Origin: Neobacillus kokaensis
Lineage (GTDB): Bacteria; Bacillota; Bacilli; Bacillales; Cytobacillaceae
Assembly (NCBI RefSeq): GCF_014656545.1
Contig: NZ_BNDS01000002.1
Location: forward strand, 244,871 to 308,870
Length of the DNA stretch: 64,000 nt
Reading direction: 5' to 3'
Translations under genes and position numbers: made by a program
Notes under the pieces: generated by a model
Told to the model about the DNA's origin: nothing
What the model saw: the letters and a program-made list of their open reading frames with translations, nothing else
Database searches by the model: none
In this document: in pieces, positions 53,652-63,033 of the stretch
Position numbering within the stretch: the first letter of the stretch is position 1
Layout of the letters: every line of letters begins with the position of its first letter

Positions 53652-55586
53652 TTATGCTTTCTTAACTTCCGCTTTAAGTGCTGCTGTAAAGTCTGCAAAG
53701 GCCATTGTTTCTGAGTTTTGTTCGCCATATTTACGGACGTTGACTGCATTTTCGGCGACTTCTTTATCACCGACAACAAGCATATATGGAATTTTTTGCA
53801 TTTGTGCTTCACGAATCTTATAGCCGATTTTTTCATTACGGCCATCTAATTCAACACGGAAACCTGCAGCTTTTAGCAGCTCTTGAACTTTTCTAGCATA
53901 ATCATAATGGGCATCCAGTGAAACTGGGATCACCTGAACTTGAACTGGTGCAAGCCATGTTGGGAACGCGCCTTTATATTCTTCAATCAGGTAGGCTACA
54001 AAACGTTCCATTGTGGAAACTACACCCCGGTGGATAACAACCGGACGATGCTGCTTACCATCTTCACCGACATAAGTTAAGTCGAAGCGTTCAGGCAGCA
54101 AGAAATCCAACTGGACAGTTGAAAGTGTCTCATCTTTTCCTAAAGCTGTTCTTACTTGAACATCGAGCTTAGGACCATAGAATGCTGCTTCTCCCTCGGC
54201 TTCAAAATAGTCAAGACCAAGGTCATCCATTGCTTCCTTCAGCATGCTTTGCGCTTTTTCCCACATCGCATCATCGTTAAAGTATTTCTCCGTATCCTGC
54301 GGGTCGCGATAGGATAAACGGAAGGAATAATCCTTGATATTAAAATCTTTATAAACTTCCATAATCAATTGAACAACGCGTTGGAATTCTTCCTTAATCT
54401 GATCCGGACGGACAAAGATATGAGCATCGTTCAGTGTCATACCGCGAACACGCTGTAAACCAGATAAGGCTCCAGACATTTCATAGCGGTGCATTGTGCC
54501 GAGCTCTGCAATACGGATTGGTAGCTCGCGATAACTGTGAATCGCATTTTTATAGATCATCATGTGGTGAGGACAATTCATTGGGCGTAATACCAATTGC
54601 TCATTATCCATTTCCATTACCGGGAACATATCTTCATGGTAATGATCCCAATGGCCGGAGGTTTTATAAAGCTCCACATTGGCCATGATAGGTGTATATA
54701 CATGGTCATATCCTAAGCTGACTTCTTTATCCACAATGTAACGTTCAACAATACGGCGAATTGTTGAACCCTTTGGAAGCCATAACGGCAGCCCTTGCCC
54801 CACTTTTTGTGAAGTAGTAAACAAGTCAAGCTCTTTACCTAGTTTTCGATGATCACGCTCTTTTGCCTCTTCAAGCAAACGAAGATGCTCATCTAAATCC
54901 TCTTTTTTGAAGAAGGCTGTGCCGTATACACGCTGCAGCATTTTATTATCGCTGTCACCGCGCCAATAGGCACCAGCAATATTCAATAATTTAAATACTT
55001 TAATTTTCCCAGTTGAAGGAACGTGTACGCCGCGGCATAGGTCAAAGAATTCTCCCAGCTCATAAATTGTTACTGTTTCCTCATCAGGAATAGCTTCAAT
55101 TAGTTCAAGTTTATATTCATCGCAAATTTCCTTAAACAATTGAACTGCTTCGGAACGGCTTACCTCTTTACGAACAACCTCAAGATTCTCACCAGCGATT
55201 TTCGCCATTTCTTTTTCAATTTTAGGAAGGTCCTCAGGTGTTAGTGACTCTTCCAAATCCATATCATAATAGAAGCCGCCTTCGATTACTGGTCCTACAC
55301 CAAACTTCGTATTTGGATACAATCTTTTTACCGCTTGGGCCATTAAATGAGCTGTACTGTGACGAAGTACCTCAAGAGCATCTGGGGAATCTTGAGTTAC
55401 AATTTCTATTGCTCCGTCTTCAAGAATTGGACGGCGAAGATCATACATGTTTCCATTCCATTTACCGGCAATTGCCTTTTTCTTTAGTCCCGGGCTAATG
55501 GATGCAGCAATATCTTCCGTTGTTGTTCCTTTTGGAAACTCCTTTACTGCTCCATCAGGAAACGTAATTTTTACAACGTCTGACAT
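53652..55586 (-). CDS. thrS: Threonine-tRNA ligase
   Basis: Charges tRNA(Thr). The 644-residue protein has an N-terminal TGS domain ([16 protein letters not shown]), the editing domain with [12 protein letters not shown] and YYDMDL, class II catalytic core ([13 protein letters not shown] zinc-Cys motif, [16 protein letters not shown]), and the anticodon-binding C-terminus ([15 protein letters not shown]). ATG 55586 has GGAGG 7 nt upstream; an ATG one codon earlier has less room. Preceded by a Thr T-box. Confidence 0.97.
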   Translation of the reverse strand: MSDVVKITFPDGAVKEFPKGTTTEDIAASISPGLKKKAIAGKWNGNMYDLRRPILEDGAIEIVTQDSPDALEVLRHSTAHLMAQAVKRLYPNTKFGVGPVIEGGFYYDMDLEESLTPEDLPKIEKEMAKIAGENLEVVRKEVSRSEAVQLFKEICDEYKLELIEAIPDEETVTIYELGEFFDLCRGVHVPSTGKIKVFKLLNIAGAYWRGDSDNKMLQRVYGTAFFKKEDLDEHLRLLEEAKERDHRKLGKELDLFTTSQKVGQGLPLWLPKGSTIRRIVERYIVDKEVSLGYDHVYTPIMANVELYKTSGHWDHYHEDMFPVMEMDNEQLVLRPMNCPHHMMIYKNAIHSYRELPIRIAELGTMHRYEMSGALSGLQRVRGMTLNDAHIFVRPDQIKEEFQRVVQLIMEVYKDFNIKDYSFRLSYRDPQDTEKYFNDDAMWEKAQSMLKEAMDDLGLDYFEAEGEAAFYGPKLDVQVRTALGKDETLSTVQLDFLLPERFDLTYVGEDGKQHRPVVIHRGVVSTMERFVAYLIEEYKGAFPTWLAPVQVQVIPVSLDAHYDYARKVQELLKAAGFRVELDGRNEKIGYKIREAQMQKIPYMLVVGDKEVAENAVNVRKYGEQNSETMAFADFTAALKAEVKKA

Positions 55587-55636
55587 CATAATTCCTCCCT
55601 TTTCAATTTAGCGTTAGAAACGCTGAAAAAATAAAA

Positions 55637-55920
55637 AACCCGTCCCTCTAGAATAGGGACGAGTTATTATAAACACGTGGTTCCACCCAAATTTTTCAAT
55701 TCCAACAAGCACGCGCTAGTGAAATTAACTTTAGGACAGGATAACGGCTAGGGCCGTCAACAATTACAGACTTCTTTAACAGAAGTGTTCACTGCTGAAG
55801 TTCAAAGGTGGTAAGTATTTCTTTCGTGTTAGGAGATTTTCAGCCATGACCTCCCTCTCTATGAACCGTAAAAAAATACTGTTATCCTTATCAATACTTT
55901 TGAACATGATTTTTACTATG
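55637..55920 (-). promoter_or_regulatory. T-box leader of thrS (specifier ACC, Thr)
   Basis: GGGTGGAACCACG, the T-box, is at 55676-55688 on the minus strand. The terminator is an 11-bp stem (AACTCGTCCCT with AGGGACGGGTT, arms 55638-55648 and 55655-55665) followed by TTTTTATTTTT. In Stem I the specifier ACC is followed by ACCTTTG (TACTTACCACCTTTG), coding for threonine. Uncharged tRNA(Thr) should stop termination. A short frame in this leader is not a gene. Confidence 0.9.
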
Positions 55921-55926
55921 TACGTT

Positions 55927-55955
55927 ATTATAATCACTCTACTATAAAAAATCAA
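55927..55955 (-). promoter_or_regulatory. Sigma-A promoter of thrS
   Basis: On the minus strand TTGATT (55950-55955) and TATAAT (55927-55932) are 17 bp apart, just upstream of the T-box. Confidence 0.8.
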
Positions 55956-55999
55956 GTCCACTAGTCCAATAAAACAAATAATTACAACAATTTTCTTGT

Positions 56000-56878
56000 T
56001 TACGCATGCCCTTCAAAGGACGTATCGCCAAATTCCTTATACTTTAGCTCCCTAAGTGCCTGATAGGATTTAATAATCACTCTTTCCTCAAAAATATTTT
56101 TGATCGTCCGAACCAATGGGGCTTCGGGATTTTTCGTATAAAGAAAAATCTTCGTAGGCGCCAGTGACAATAACGGTGCTATAGAGGCAGAATCAATATA
56201 GACAGGATGATTCACCAACAGCTTCCGATCAATCATTTTTGCTAATTCTCCCCGTTTGATTTCTACATATTGCTCATCATAAAAAGTAATATCATCATCT
56301 AGCAGCAAATGTAAGAGATTCATTTTCGGGTTGCGGTCTGCCAAAAACTCCCGCAACATGTGGACAAACATTTGGTACTCCTGCTCCATTTTATATTCAT
56401 CAATTGAAATCTCGACATAGTTTTCAAGCTGCTGCAAATACGGGCGCAGCCGGAATTTCAATAAAGAATCAAATGAAAACGATACATTGTCATGAAGGAC
56501 GTGGCCAATGGCCTCTCTGATAATTGGTTCTAGATTGGTTTCTTTTAGAAAAACGGATAGGTCTTCCCTCTGTCCATCAAGTACAGAATAAATAATGTCC
56601 AGGATTTGCTGCTGCTCATAGGCGTCCTCGTAATAATATTGATTTTCCAAAATCCCCCTTAGCCAATCATCGCGTTTAATCGTTGTTATAAATTCATAGA
56701 AAGCATTTTTAATCACCTCAAGAATATCATTGGTGAAAGAATCCTTTACTATTTTAACTATATGTCGATCTTCAATTAGAAGAATATTTTCATAGTCTGG
56801 ATTATTATTTAACCACTTCTGCAAATAGTTAAAAAACCTAATTGCATCCAACCTATTTTGGAAGATGATTTCAACCAA
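56000..56878 (-). CDS. ytxC: Sporulation protein YtxC
   Basis: A 292-residue, mostly helical, acidic protein of the YtxC family, made during sporulation in B. subtilis; its role is not known. Recognisable: DAIRFFNYLQKWLNN, LRPYLQQLENYVEISIDEYKMEQEYQMFVHMLREFL (key part VEISIDEYKMEQEYQ), and SLAPTKIFLYTKNP. TTG 56878 has GGGGGG 6 nt upstream, giving MVEIIFQNR and the family's size; the longer frame begins before this site. It follows dnaI by 125 bp. Confidence 0.85.
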   Translation of the reverse strand: MVEIIFQNRLDAIRFFNYLQKWLNNNPDYENILLIEDRHIVKIVKDSFTNDILEVIKNAFYEFITTIKRDDWLRGILENQYYYEDAYEQQQILDIIYSVLDGQREDLSVFLKETNLEPIIREAIGHVLHDNVSFSFDSLLKFRLRPYLQQLENYVEISIDEYKMEQEYQMFVHMLREFLADRNPKMNLLHLLLDDDITFYDEQYVEIKRGELAKMIDRKLLVNHPVYIDSASIAPLLSLAPTKIFLYTKNPEAPLVRTIKNIFEERVIIKSYQALRELKYKEFGDTSFEGHA

Positions 56879-56947
56879 CCAAATCCCCCCTTTTCCCAAA
56901 ATCTCTGTGTTAAATATATATGGGGGACTTGGCAAAATTAGACTACA

Positions 56948-56983
56948 ATAGAAAAAGGACTGCCTGAAAACTCTGGCAATCCT
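56948..56983 (-). terminator. Terminator after dnaI
   Basis: A 9-bp stem (AGGATTGCC with GGCAGTCCT, one G-U pair), 10-nt loop, then TTTTTC on the minus strand. Confidence 0.8.
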
Positions 56984-57003
56984 CATAAAAATAATTATTT
57001 TAT

Positions 57004-57933
57004 TTAGTTGCGGCGGTTTGGCCCATCGACAAGGACCGGATCACTGATGGCACGAATTCTTTCCATCAATCTCCGCGCCTTCATTTTCTCCTCTTCACCG
57101 CGCTGGCTATGAGCCAAATGATGCTCTAATCCTTGTAAATCAAAATTAGAAGTAAAAAAGGTCGGCAGGTTTTCCAGCATTCGGAACTGCAAAATCGGCC
57201 CTAAAACTTCATCCCTGGTCCAGCTCGACACAGCCTCAGCACCAATATCATCAAGCATAAGAATAGGTTCTTTCTTTAATGCCTCAATTTTATTATTTAA
57301 TGTGGCATCGGCAATGGAGCTCTTCATCTCTCTAAATAATTCTGGAACATACACAATCATCGATGAAATTTGTTTCTTGGCTAATCTATTGGCAATTGCT
57401 CCTAACAAATATGATTTTCCAACACCAAATTTTCCGTAAAAATACAAGCCTTTTGTTGGTTTTCCCAGTTCATAATTCATTAAAAAAGCAGCTGCTTTTT
57501 TGACAGCATCAATTCTTTCAGCATCATGTTCAAAATCCTCAAATGTTGCTGCCAGGATATCCTTTGGAACATGTAAACTTTTGATAAGCTTTTCATTCTT
57601 TTTCTTTTCGTCATCCATTATTTTTCTTGGACAGCGGTCATAGCGGAGATCAATGGAGTTTCTTATTAGCACCAATTCAGGATGGTAGCCCTTCATCATA
57701 TTCACGCATCCCTCAAGACTCTCACATTTGCTGCATTCCTTGCTTTGATTGATATATTCATAAAGCTTATTTAAGCTTTTTTCTACCGTTTCCGCCGTGA
57801 TATCACCTTGATTTTCTCTTATAAATGCTTTGATATCGGGATGTGTCAGGATTTCCTGACGCATTTTTTCATATCGCTTTTGAAAATTTTCATGAGAGGC
57901 TAGCCGTTTCAATGTTTGGTTTATTTTTTCCAT
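57004..57933 (-). CDS. dnaI: Primosomal protein DnaI (helicase loader)
   Basis: AAA+ loader that puts the replicative helicase DnaC on DNA with DnaB and DnaD. The 309-residue protein has a Cys-rich N-terminal region (CSKCESLEGCVNM, zinc-binding helicase-interaction domain), then the ATPase with Walker A GKFGVGKSYLLGAIA near 172, Walker B PILMLDDIGAE, and sensor motifs TFFTSNFDL. AGGTGG precedes ATG, 13 bp after dnaB. Confidence 0.96.
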   Translation of the reverse strand: MEKINQTLKRLASHENFQKRYEKMRQEILTHPDIKAFIRENQGDITAETVEKSLNKLYEYINQSKECSKCESLEGCVNMMKGYHPELVLIRNSIDLRYDRCPRKIMDDEKKKNEKLIKSLHVPKDILAATFEDFEHDAERIDAVKKAAAFLMNYELGKPTKGLYFYGKFGVGKSYLLGAIANRLAKKQISSMIVYVPELFREMKSSIADATLNNKIEALKKEPILMLDDIGAEAVSSWTRDEVLGPILQFRMLENLPTFFTSNFDLQGLEHHLAHSQRGEEEKMKARRLMERIRAISDPVLVDGPNRRN

Positions 57934-57946
57934 GACAATTCACCAC

Positions 57947-59332
57947 CTAGTCATCAAATGCCTTCAGCATTTCTTCAATTTCCCGTTTCTTTGCCTCTAA
58001 GTCAGTATTATTGGCCTTTGGCTGTTGATCCTGCTGCTTGGCTGGCTGTTCATCAAACCACTCTGGCAGGATTTCCGTTCGAATCGGTTTCTTTCTTGCG
58101 TTTTTACCACCGATTTTCCCTTCGTTTGTCCAGTTTTCATTTTTAGCCACTTCCATTGCTTCCTTAACCGTTTTTACTTGTTTTCTCGCCCAATGGCTGG
58201 CGATGGAATCAACTAATCCCTTTGTAAACTTCATATCTGCTTTTCTCATTACATAATCTATCAAGACATTTACCACACCTGGCGGAAGCTTATATTTAAT
58301 CATCACTTCTTCTAATGTTTTCAAATCGGAATTTGCTGGCTCAACTCCGCCAGAAAGCTCTTTAAAAACAGTTAAAGGGGAGGTTGTTTCATAAAAACGA
58401 ATTAATTTTTCCTTAGGTGTCTTCGGTTCTGTTAATTGAACATGATAAGCAGCCGGCTGTGTTCGACTAATAAGACTTGGAAGCTGATCATAATTAACAA
58501 ATTGGTACCAATCACGGGCCCCTTTTCTCAATTCTTCTATGTCAATTTCGTCCTTTTCATCAAGGGCGCCTAAAATAAACTTTTTCATTTCTATTGGATC
58601 TATATTATATAGAAATGCCAAATTGCTAATAACATCTTTTACCTTTTGCGTTATGGCTTTTTTAGGTACAAGCGATTCATTTAATCCCGAAAGTAATAGG
58701 TCAAAATTAAAAGTATTGGTATCGATTTGAATTCCCTTTTGTTCATGTCTGCCAATAAATTGTTCATTAGCTTCTGACTCAAGCTCAGAAGAAATATCCT
58801 GCATGTATTGGAGACTTTCAGGAGAAGCAGCTGCAAAGACATCATGAAAAGCCCGTGTTACGTCCTGATACTCCGTTTCCTTAGGAGCTGATGGGACGGA
58901 AAAAAAACGTTTCAGCCGTGCGAAATGTTGTTTACCGATTTTTCGATATAGGAAAATATTTAACATACCGTCCATAAAAAATGCTTGAGGATTTAAGGGT
59001 GGAGACAATTCGTAGATAAAGGAACGTTCCCCTTCATCCGTTTTAGCATAAGTCTTCATTAATCCAATCGCTTCAAGCTTTAGTCGCGCTTCGTAAATCT
59101 CTTTTAAATTCATATTCAAAATGTTCATTAGCAAATGATGTGTAGATGTTTCGGACCAAAGGCGATTTTCTTCAAGCTCTGACCAAAGAGTCATATATAA
59201 ACTAAAGCAGGTTGAACCAATTAAGGGCTGATATAAAAACGTCAGCACTTTACGGTCATATTCATGGAGCAGCCCATTTGCCGATACAATATAACGATCA
59301 ATCGGAAGAATTTCCTGCCAATGCTGCGCCAT
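57947..59332 (-). CDS. dnaB: Replication initiation and membrane attachment protein DnaB
   Basis: Initiator of B. subtilis-type replication, acting at oriC and restart with DnaD and DnaI. The 461-residue protein opens with WQEILPIDRYIVSANGLLHEYD (key part PIDRYIVSANGLL), has two DnaB/DnaD-like helical domains, and ends with an acidic low-complexity stretch (KKREIEEMLKAFDD). ATG 59332 follows AGGTG; a GTG three codons earlier overlaps it. Between nrdR and dnaI as in B. subtilis. Confidence 0.94.
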   Translation of the reverse strand: MAQHWQEILPIDRYIVSANGLLHEYDRKVLTFLYQPLIGSTCFSLYMTLWSELEENRLWSETSTHHLLMNILNMNLKEIYEARLKLEAIGLMKTYAKTDEGERSFIYELSPPLNPQAFFMDGMLNIFLYRKIGKQHFARLKRFFSVPSAPKETEYQDVTRAFHDVFAAASPESLQYMQDISSELESEANEQFIGRHEQKGIQIDTNTFNFDLLLSGLNESLVPKKAITQKVKDVISNLAFLYNIDPIEMKKFILGALDEKDEIDIEELRKGARDWYQFVNYDQLPSLISRTQPAAYHVQLTEPKTPKEKLIRFYETTSPLTVFKELSGGVEPANSDLKTLEEVMIKYKLPPGVVNVLIDYVMRKADMKFTKGLVDSIASHWARKQVKTVKEAMEVAKNENWTNEGKIGGKNARKKPIRTEILPEWFDEQPAKQQDQQPKANNTDLEAKKREIEEMLKAFDD

Positions 59333-59352
59333 ACTTTTCACCTTTCCTTTTC

Positions 59353-59388
59353 GAATAAAAAAGGAGCCAAAGCCCCCTTTTGCTCCTT
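59353..59388 (-). terminator. Terminator between nrdR and dnaB
   Basis: Stem AAGGAGC with GCTCCTT, loop of 14 nt (AAAAGGGGGCTTTG), followed by TTTTTTA on the minus strand at the end of nrdR. It is likely leaky, since nrdR-dnaB-dnaI are usually cotranscribed. Confidence 0.7.
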
Positions 59389-59848
59389 ATGATTTTTCTC
59401 TTTTTATCAATTCTTTTAATTCTTCAATAAATACATTAATGTCTTTAAATTGGCGGTATACGGAGGCAAAGCGCACATATGCCACCTCATCGACATGTAC
59501 AAGCCTGTCCATAACCATTTCCCCAATAGCCTCGCTTTTTATTTCTGAAATCCCCTGGCTGCGAAGCTCCTTTTCAACCCCATGAGTAATATCTTCTAAT
59601 TCTTTAAGGGCAACAGGCCGCTTCTCACAAGCCTTAATCAGACCCCTTAATATTTTATCACGGCTAAATTCTTCCCTCGTCCCTTCCTTCTTTACGACGA
59701 TTAAGGGAATTTCTTCGATTTTTTCAAAGGTAGTAAACCTATAGCCGCATTCTTCGCATTCCCGTCTCCTTCTTGTTGCTCGTCCTTCATCAACCGGTCG
59801 AGAATCTAGTACACGAGTACCATAGTGCTGACATGAAGGGCATTTCAT
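59387..59848 (-). CDS. nrdR: Ribonucleotide reductase repressor NrdR
   Basis: Zinc- and ATP-dependent repressor of ribonucleotide reductase genes. The 153-residue protein has the N-terminal zinc ribbon (CPSCQHYG...CEECGYRF, Cys3, Cys6, Cys31, Cys34) and an ATP-cone ([31 protein letters not shown], key part [18 protein letters not shown]). First gene of nrdR-dnaB-dnaI. Confidence 0.96.
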   Translation of the reverse strand: MKCPSCQHYGTRVLDSRPVDEGRATRRRRECEECGYRFTTFEKIEEIPLIVVKKEGTREEFSRDKILRGLIKACEKRPVALKELEDITHGVEKELRSQGISEIKSEAIGEMVMDRLVHVDEVAYVRFASVYRQFKDINVFIEELKELIKREKS

Positions 59849-59955
59849 TGTATGATCAACTCCAACTCTTAACTACAAAGTCCCTGACAATATCCGATAG
59901 TTTTCTTACTCTTATCTTATAAAAAAGTGAACGTTTGGACAAGTAGAAGTGTTTA

Positions 59956-60351
59956 TTAATTTCTTTTTCCGCTAATATTCGTATGTAATTGATTAATCTT
60001 GTTAAAGTAGGAGTTGATTCGTCTTTTCAAGTCAGGATAAATGCCTAATAACGAAAACTTATCGGATGAAATCGCAAAATCAACCGCTGTTTCTAATGGT
60101 CTAACAGAAACGACCGTCACAACAAGAAAGCAGGAAAAGGGCTTACTGATTTCTATAGCAATTTCACCGTGTTCTTTTGAAACAGTGGTAATTCGGCAAT
60201 CCGCATCATCTCTAAACATTTTTTCAACAGAATCGAAAACTTGATTAAAAGTTGCTTTGTAATAATGTGTTTTTAGAGCATCATCGTTTTGTTTGTCTGA
60301 TGTCTCAATTTCCTTTTTAAAACGGGTAAATAAACCAAGTAATAAAGCCAT
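59956..60351 (-). CDS. Hypothetical cytosolic protein (131 aa)
   Basis: No family recognised with confidence. The 131-residue soluble protein reads as alternating strands with a helical C-terminus; FAISSDKFSLLGIYPDLKRRINSYF loosely recalls DUF1499 but is not decisive. GGAGGGCC precedes ATG by 6 nt, so translation is likely. It lies between gapB and nrdR, where B. subtilis has speD. A following terminator is not evident; the 107 bp to nrdR hold no gene. Confidence 0.65.
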   Translation of the reverse strand: MALLLGLFTRFKKEIETSDKQNDDALKTHYYKATFNQVFDSVEKMFRDDADCRITTVSKEHGEIAIEISKPFSCFLVVTVVSVRPLETAVDFAISSDKFSLLGIYPDLKRRINSYFNKINQLHTNISGKRN

Positions 60352-60403
60352 AGGGGCCCTCCTCTAAAAAATATCAATTACTATGTATTATAAAGCATTA
60401 ATG

Positions 60404-60441
60404 AAAAAAATAAAAAGAGGTGTACTCGTATACACCTCTTT
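60404..60441 (-). terminator. Terminator after gapB
   Basis: An 11-bp perfect stem (AAAGAGGTGTA with TACACCTCTTT), loop 6 nt, followed by TTATTTTTTT on the minus strand, 18 nt after the gapB stop. Confidence 0.92.
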
Positions 60442-60458
60442 ATTAATAAAATATTTAT

Positions 60459-61490
60459 TTAGCTAACTTTAACTTGAGACATTTTCGCCATTTCTTCAGC
60501 AACATAAAGACTTAAGTCAACTACTCGTGTAGAGTAACCCCATTCATTATCATACCATGCTAAAACCTTAACTTTTCTAGTTCCCATCACCATTGTGGAT
60601 AATCCATCAATCGTTGCGGAATATTCGTTAGTATTGAAATCAATGGATACTAATGGCTCCATTGTAATATCTAAAATTCCTTTTAATGGACCATCAGCCG
60701 CCTCCATAAAGGCATTATTTACATCTTCAACTGTCACGTCTGTTTTAAGATCTACAACTAAATCAACAAGTGACACATTTGGTGTCGGAACACGAAGTGC
60801 CATCCCATGTAACTTTCCTTTCAATTGCGGCAGCACTAATGATAGCGCTTTAGCAGCACCTGTTGTAGTAGGGATAATAGATTGTCCGCATGCACGTGCT
60901 CTTCGTAAGTCTTTATGTGGGTTATCAATGTTCTTTTGATCATTTGTATAAGCATGAACAGTAGTCATTAATCCGCTTTCAATGCCAAACTTCTCGTCCA
61001 GTACTTTGGCGACAGGCGCAAGACAGTTCGTTGTACAAGATGCATTAGAAATTATTTCATGTTCTTCTATATTAAGTACTTCTTCATTTACACCCATAAC
61101 GATTGTAACATCCTCATTTTTACCAGGTGCAGTTAGAATGACTTTCTTAGCACCAGCTTCTAAATGCAGTGCAGCCTTTTCACGTGAATTGAATTTACCT
61201 GTAGCCTCAATGACAATATCAATTCCAAGTTCTTTCCAAGGCAGCTGTTCTGGATTACGGTTGCTTAATAGTCTGACACGCTTGCCATTAACAAGTAATT
61301 CATCATCTAAAGGAAGTATTTCTCCTGGGAATGTTCCATGATTTGAATCATATTTAATTAAATGAGCTAATGTTTCTGCTGGATAGCTCGCATTAATTGC
61401 AACAACCTCAAGTTTATTTTCAAGGATTGCTTGTCTAAAAACCATCCTTCCAATTCTCCCAAAACCATTGATCGCAATTCTCGCTTTCAT
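60459..61490 (-). CDS. gapB: Glyceraldehyde-3-phosphate dehydrogenase, gluconeogenic (GapB)
   Basis: NADP-linked GAPDH running toward gluconeogenesis. The 343-residue protein has INGFGRIGRMVFR and the catalytic Cys in SNASCTTNCLAPVAK near 153. The cofactor loop after strand 2 reads INASYPAETLAHLIKYDSNHG with no Asp at position 32 (GapA has ND-type), which matches NADP preference. GAAGGGG precedes ATG. It is between coaE and nrdR as in B. subtilis and carries CcpN-like sites upstream. Confidence 0.95.
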   Translation of the reverse strand: MKARIAINGFGRIGRMVFRQAILENKLEVVAINASYPAETLAHLIKYDSNHGTFPGEILPLDDELLVNGKRVRLLSNRNPEQLPWKELGIDIVIEATGKFNSREKAALHLEAGAKKVILTAPGKNEDVTIVMGVNEEVLNIEEHEIISNASCTTNCLAPVAKVLDEKFGIESGLMTTVHAYTNDQKNIDNPHKDLRRARACGQSIIPTTTGAAKALSLVLPQLKGKLHGMALRVPTPNVSLVDLVVDLKTDVTVEDVNNAFMEAADGPLKGILDITMEPLVSIDFNTNEYSATIDGLSTMVMGTRKVKVLAWYDNEWGYSTRVVDLSLYVAEEMAKMSQVKVS

Positions 61491-61511
61491 TTTTACGGCC
61501 CCTTCCGTATT

Positions 61512-61556
61512 AATGTTATACTTTTTATCTTGTTTTGTTGGTATTAGTATAACACA
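61512..61556. promoter_or_regulatory. gapB control region: candidate -10 and two CcpN-like sites
   Basis: On the minus strand TGTGTTATACT (61546-61556) fits the CcpN operator pattern TRTGHYATAYW, as I recall it, at all 11 positions. A second, inverted copy AATGTTATACT (61512-61522) fits at 10 of 11. The first contains a TATACT -10 box. CcpN represses gapB in B. subtilis on glucose; the -35 is weak, as expected of a repressed promoter. Confidence 0.5.
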
Positions 61557-61632
61557 TTAAGGTTTAATTGTGATGAATAAAAAGCATATTTTTTAAATGT
61601 TTTTTTATTCGAATAATTCCATTAGTATTACA

Positions 61633-61656
61633 TAAAAAAAGAACCGTTTCCGGTTC
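61633..61656 (-). terminator. Terminator after coaE
   Basis: Stem GAACCG with CGGTTC closed by a GAAA tetraloop, followed by TTTTTTT on the minus strand, 18 nt after the coaE stop. Confidence 0.9.
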
Positions 61657-61674
61657 ATTTTTCATGATAGTAAC

Positions 61675-62280
61675 CTATTCCATTTGAATTCCCCATTCAG
61701 CTAAGACGTTCATAAGCTGCTTTTTTGTGTCCTCACGCGTTCCATTATTGTTAATGACAGCATCTGCTAAGCTTACTTTTTCAGATAACGGCATTTGGGA
61801 ATGGATTCTTGCTTGTGCATCCTGGACGGATAGATTGTTTCTATCCATTAACCGTTTCAATTGTGTATCCTTATCTACATAAACAAGGATGGTTTTATCT
61901 ACCATATAGGTTAGTTTACTTTCAAATAATAAGGGGATATCCAGCACAATTACTTCCTCTTGAGCATGCATTGACTGGTCGATCTTTGCCTTCATTCTCC
62001 TTCTGACTTCTGGATGAACAATTTGGTTTAGAAGCTGTCTTTTCTCCTCTTGATGGAAAATAATTGAACCAAGCTTAGGTCTGTCGATTTCTCCATCTGC
62101 AAGTATAACCTCTTCACCGAATTCAGCAATGATTTTAAAATAGGCTGGCTCGCCTTTTTGTACGGCAAGACGTGATTCGATATCTGCATCAATAATGGTT
62201 ATATTCATTTCCTTTAACATATTAGATACGGTGCTCTTCCCACTTGCAATCCCGCCTGTTAAACCGACAATTAATGTCAT
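61675..62280 (-). CDS. coaE: Dephospho-CoA kinase
   Basis: Last step of coenzyme A synthesis. The 201-residue P-loop kinase has GLTGGIASGKSTVSNML at the N-terminus, DADIESRLAV (the DADxxxH-like substrate motif), IVHPEVRRRM, and VLDIPLLFESKL in the catalytic region. Start ATG with AAAGGA upstream. 21 bp after ytaF, in the polA-mutM-ytaF-coaE-gapB order of B. subtilis. Confidence 0.96.
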   Translation of the reverse strand: MTLIVGLTGGIASGKSTVSNMLKEMNITIIDADIESRLAVQKGEPAYFKIIAEFGEEVILADGEIDRPKLGSIIFHQEEKRQLLNQIVHPEVRRRMKAKIDQSMHAQEEVIVLDIPLLFESKLTYMVDKTILVYVDKDTQLKRLMDRNNLSVQDAQARIHSQMPLSEKVSLADAVINNNGTREDTKKQLMNVLAEWGIQME

Positions 62281-62301
62281 ACTATTTTCCTTTCTAAGCC
62301 A

Positions 62302-62937
62302 TCAAATTTTCCAAATTCCAATTACAATTAATAATATACCTGGCAGGAATGTCAACCGCTGAACCCATTCAAAGCGATATAATAAACTGCCGCTTTTGAT
62401 TCCCATAAGAACAAATAAAGAACTCATAACAGCAACAGAACCAGCTAAATAGATTGGTGAAAAACCTAGCATTGCAGCTCCTATTCCAGCACCAAAGGAA
62501 TCAAGTGATAACGCCAGCCCCAACATTAAGGCCTCAATTCCGGTAATCGTTCCTGATTGGTCAAAATCAGCCGACATTGGTTTTTTTAATATGTTAATAG
62601 CCAATCCAAGCGAACGAATTTCGAAATTGACAATCGTTTTCTCTTGTTTTAAAACTTCCTTTTCTTTTTCAGGGCGAAAAAATTGATACAACACCCAGGC
62701 GCCGAGTACGATTAGAATAAAGCCCCCAAGACTGGCCGTTACCCTTGGAGATAGGACCTTTTCAAGCCCATGTCCTATTGAGATGGCAATTAACAAAGAA
62801 AGAGCCGAGCAGGTTGCAATAATGATGACCGACTTTAGCGGCATGACCATTTTTCTTAATCCATAGGTTAAGCCAACGCTAAAGCTGTCAAGACTTAGAG
62901 CAAAGGCTAAAATGAGAAGTGAGAATAAATGACTCAT
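62302..62937 (-). CDS. ytaF: Sporulation membrane protein YtaF (MntP-like)
   Basis: A 211-residue protein with six membrane helices and the MntP/YtaF internal repeat: AFALSLDSFSVGLTYG near 10 and LGLALSLDSFGAGIGAAM near 130, each with an Asp in a helix. MntP exports manganese; YtaF is reported as a sporulation membrane protein of unknown transport role. ATG 62937 has AAGGAG 11 nt upstream and gives the B. subtilis length; a longer in-frame reading lacks one. Confidence 0.92.
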   Translation of the reverse strand: MSHLFSLLILAFALSLDSFSVGLTYGLRKMVMPLKSVIIIATCSALSLLIAISIGHGLEKVLSPRVTASLGGFILIVLGAWVLYQFFRPEKEKEVLKQEKTIVNFEIRSLGLAINILKKPMSADFDQSGTITGIEALMLGLALSLDSFGAGIGAAMLGFSPIYLAGSVAVMSSLFVLMGIKSGSLLYRFEWVQRLTFLPGILLIVIGIWKI

Positions 62938-63033
62938 GTAGTCTAGGACTCCTTCCTGCAAAATCACTACGATAGTATATGGCAGGAGCCTATCCGGTGT
63001 GTTTCATTATTCTTTTCTTCTCCAAATCTCCCT

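Noticed and set aside
55776..55961. 61-codon frame before thrS
   Set aside because: Lies in the Thr T-box leader and its promoter.
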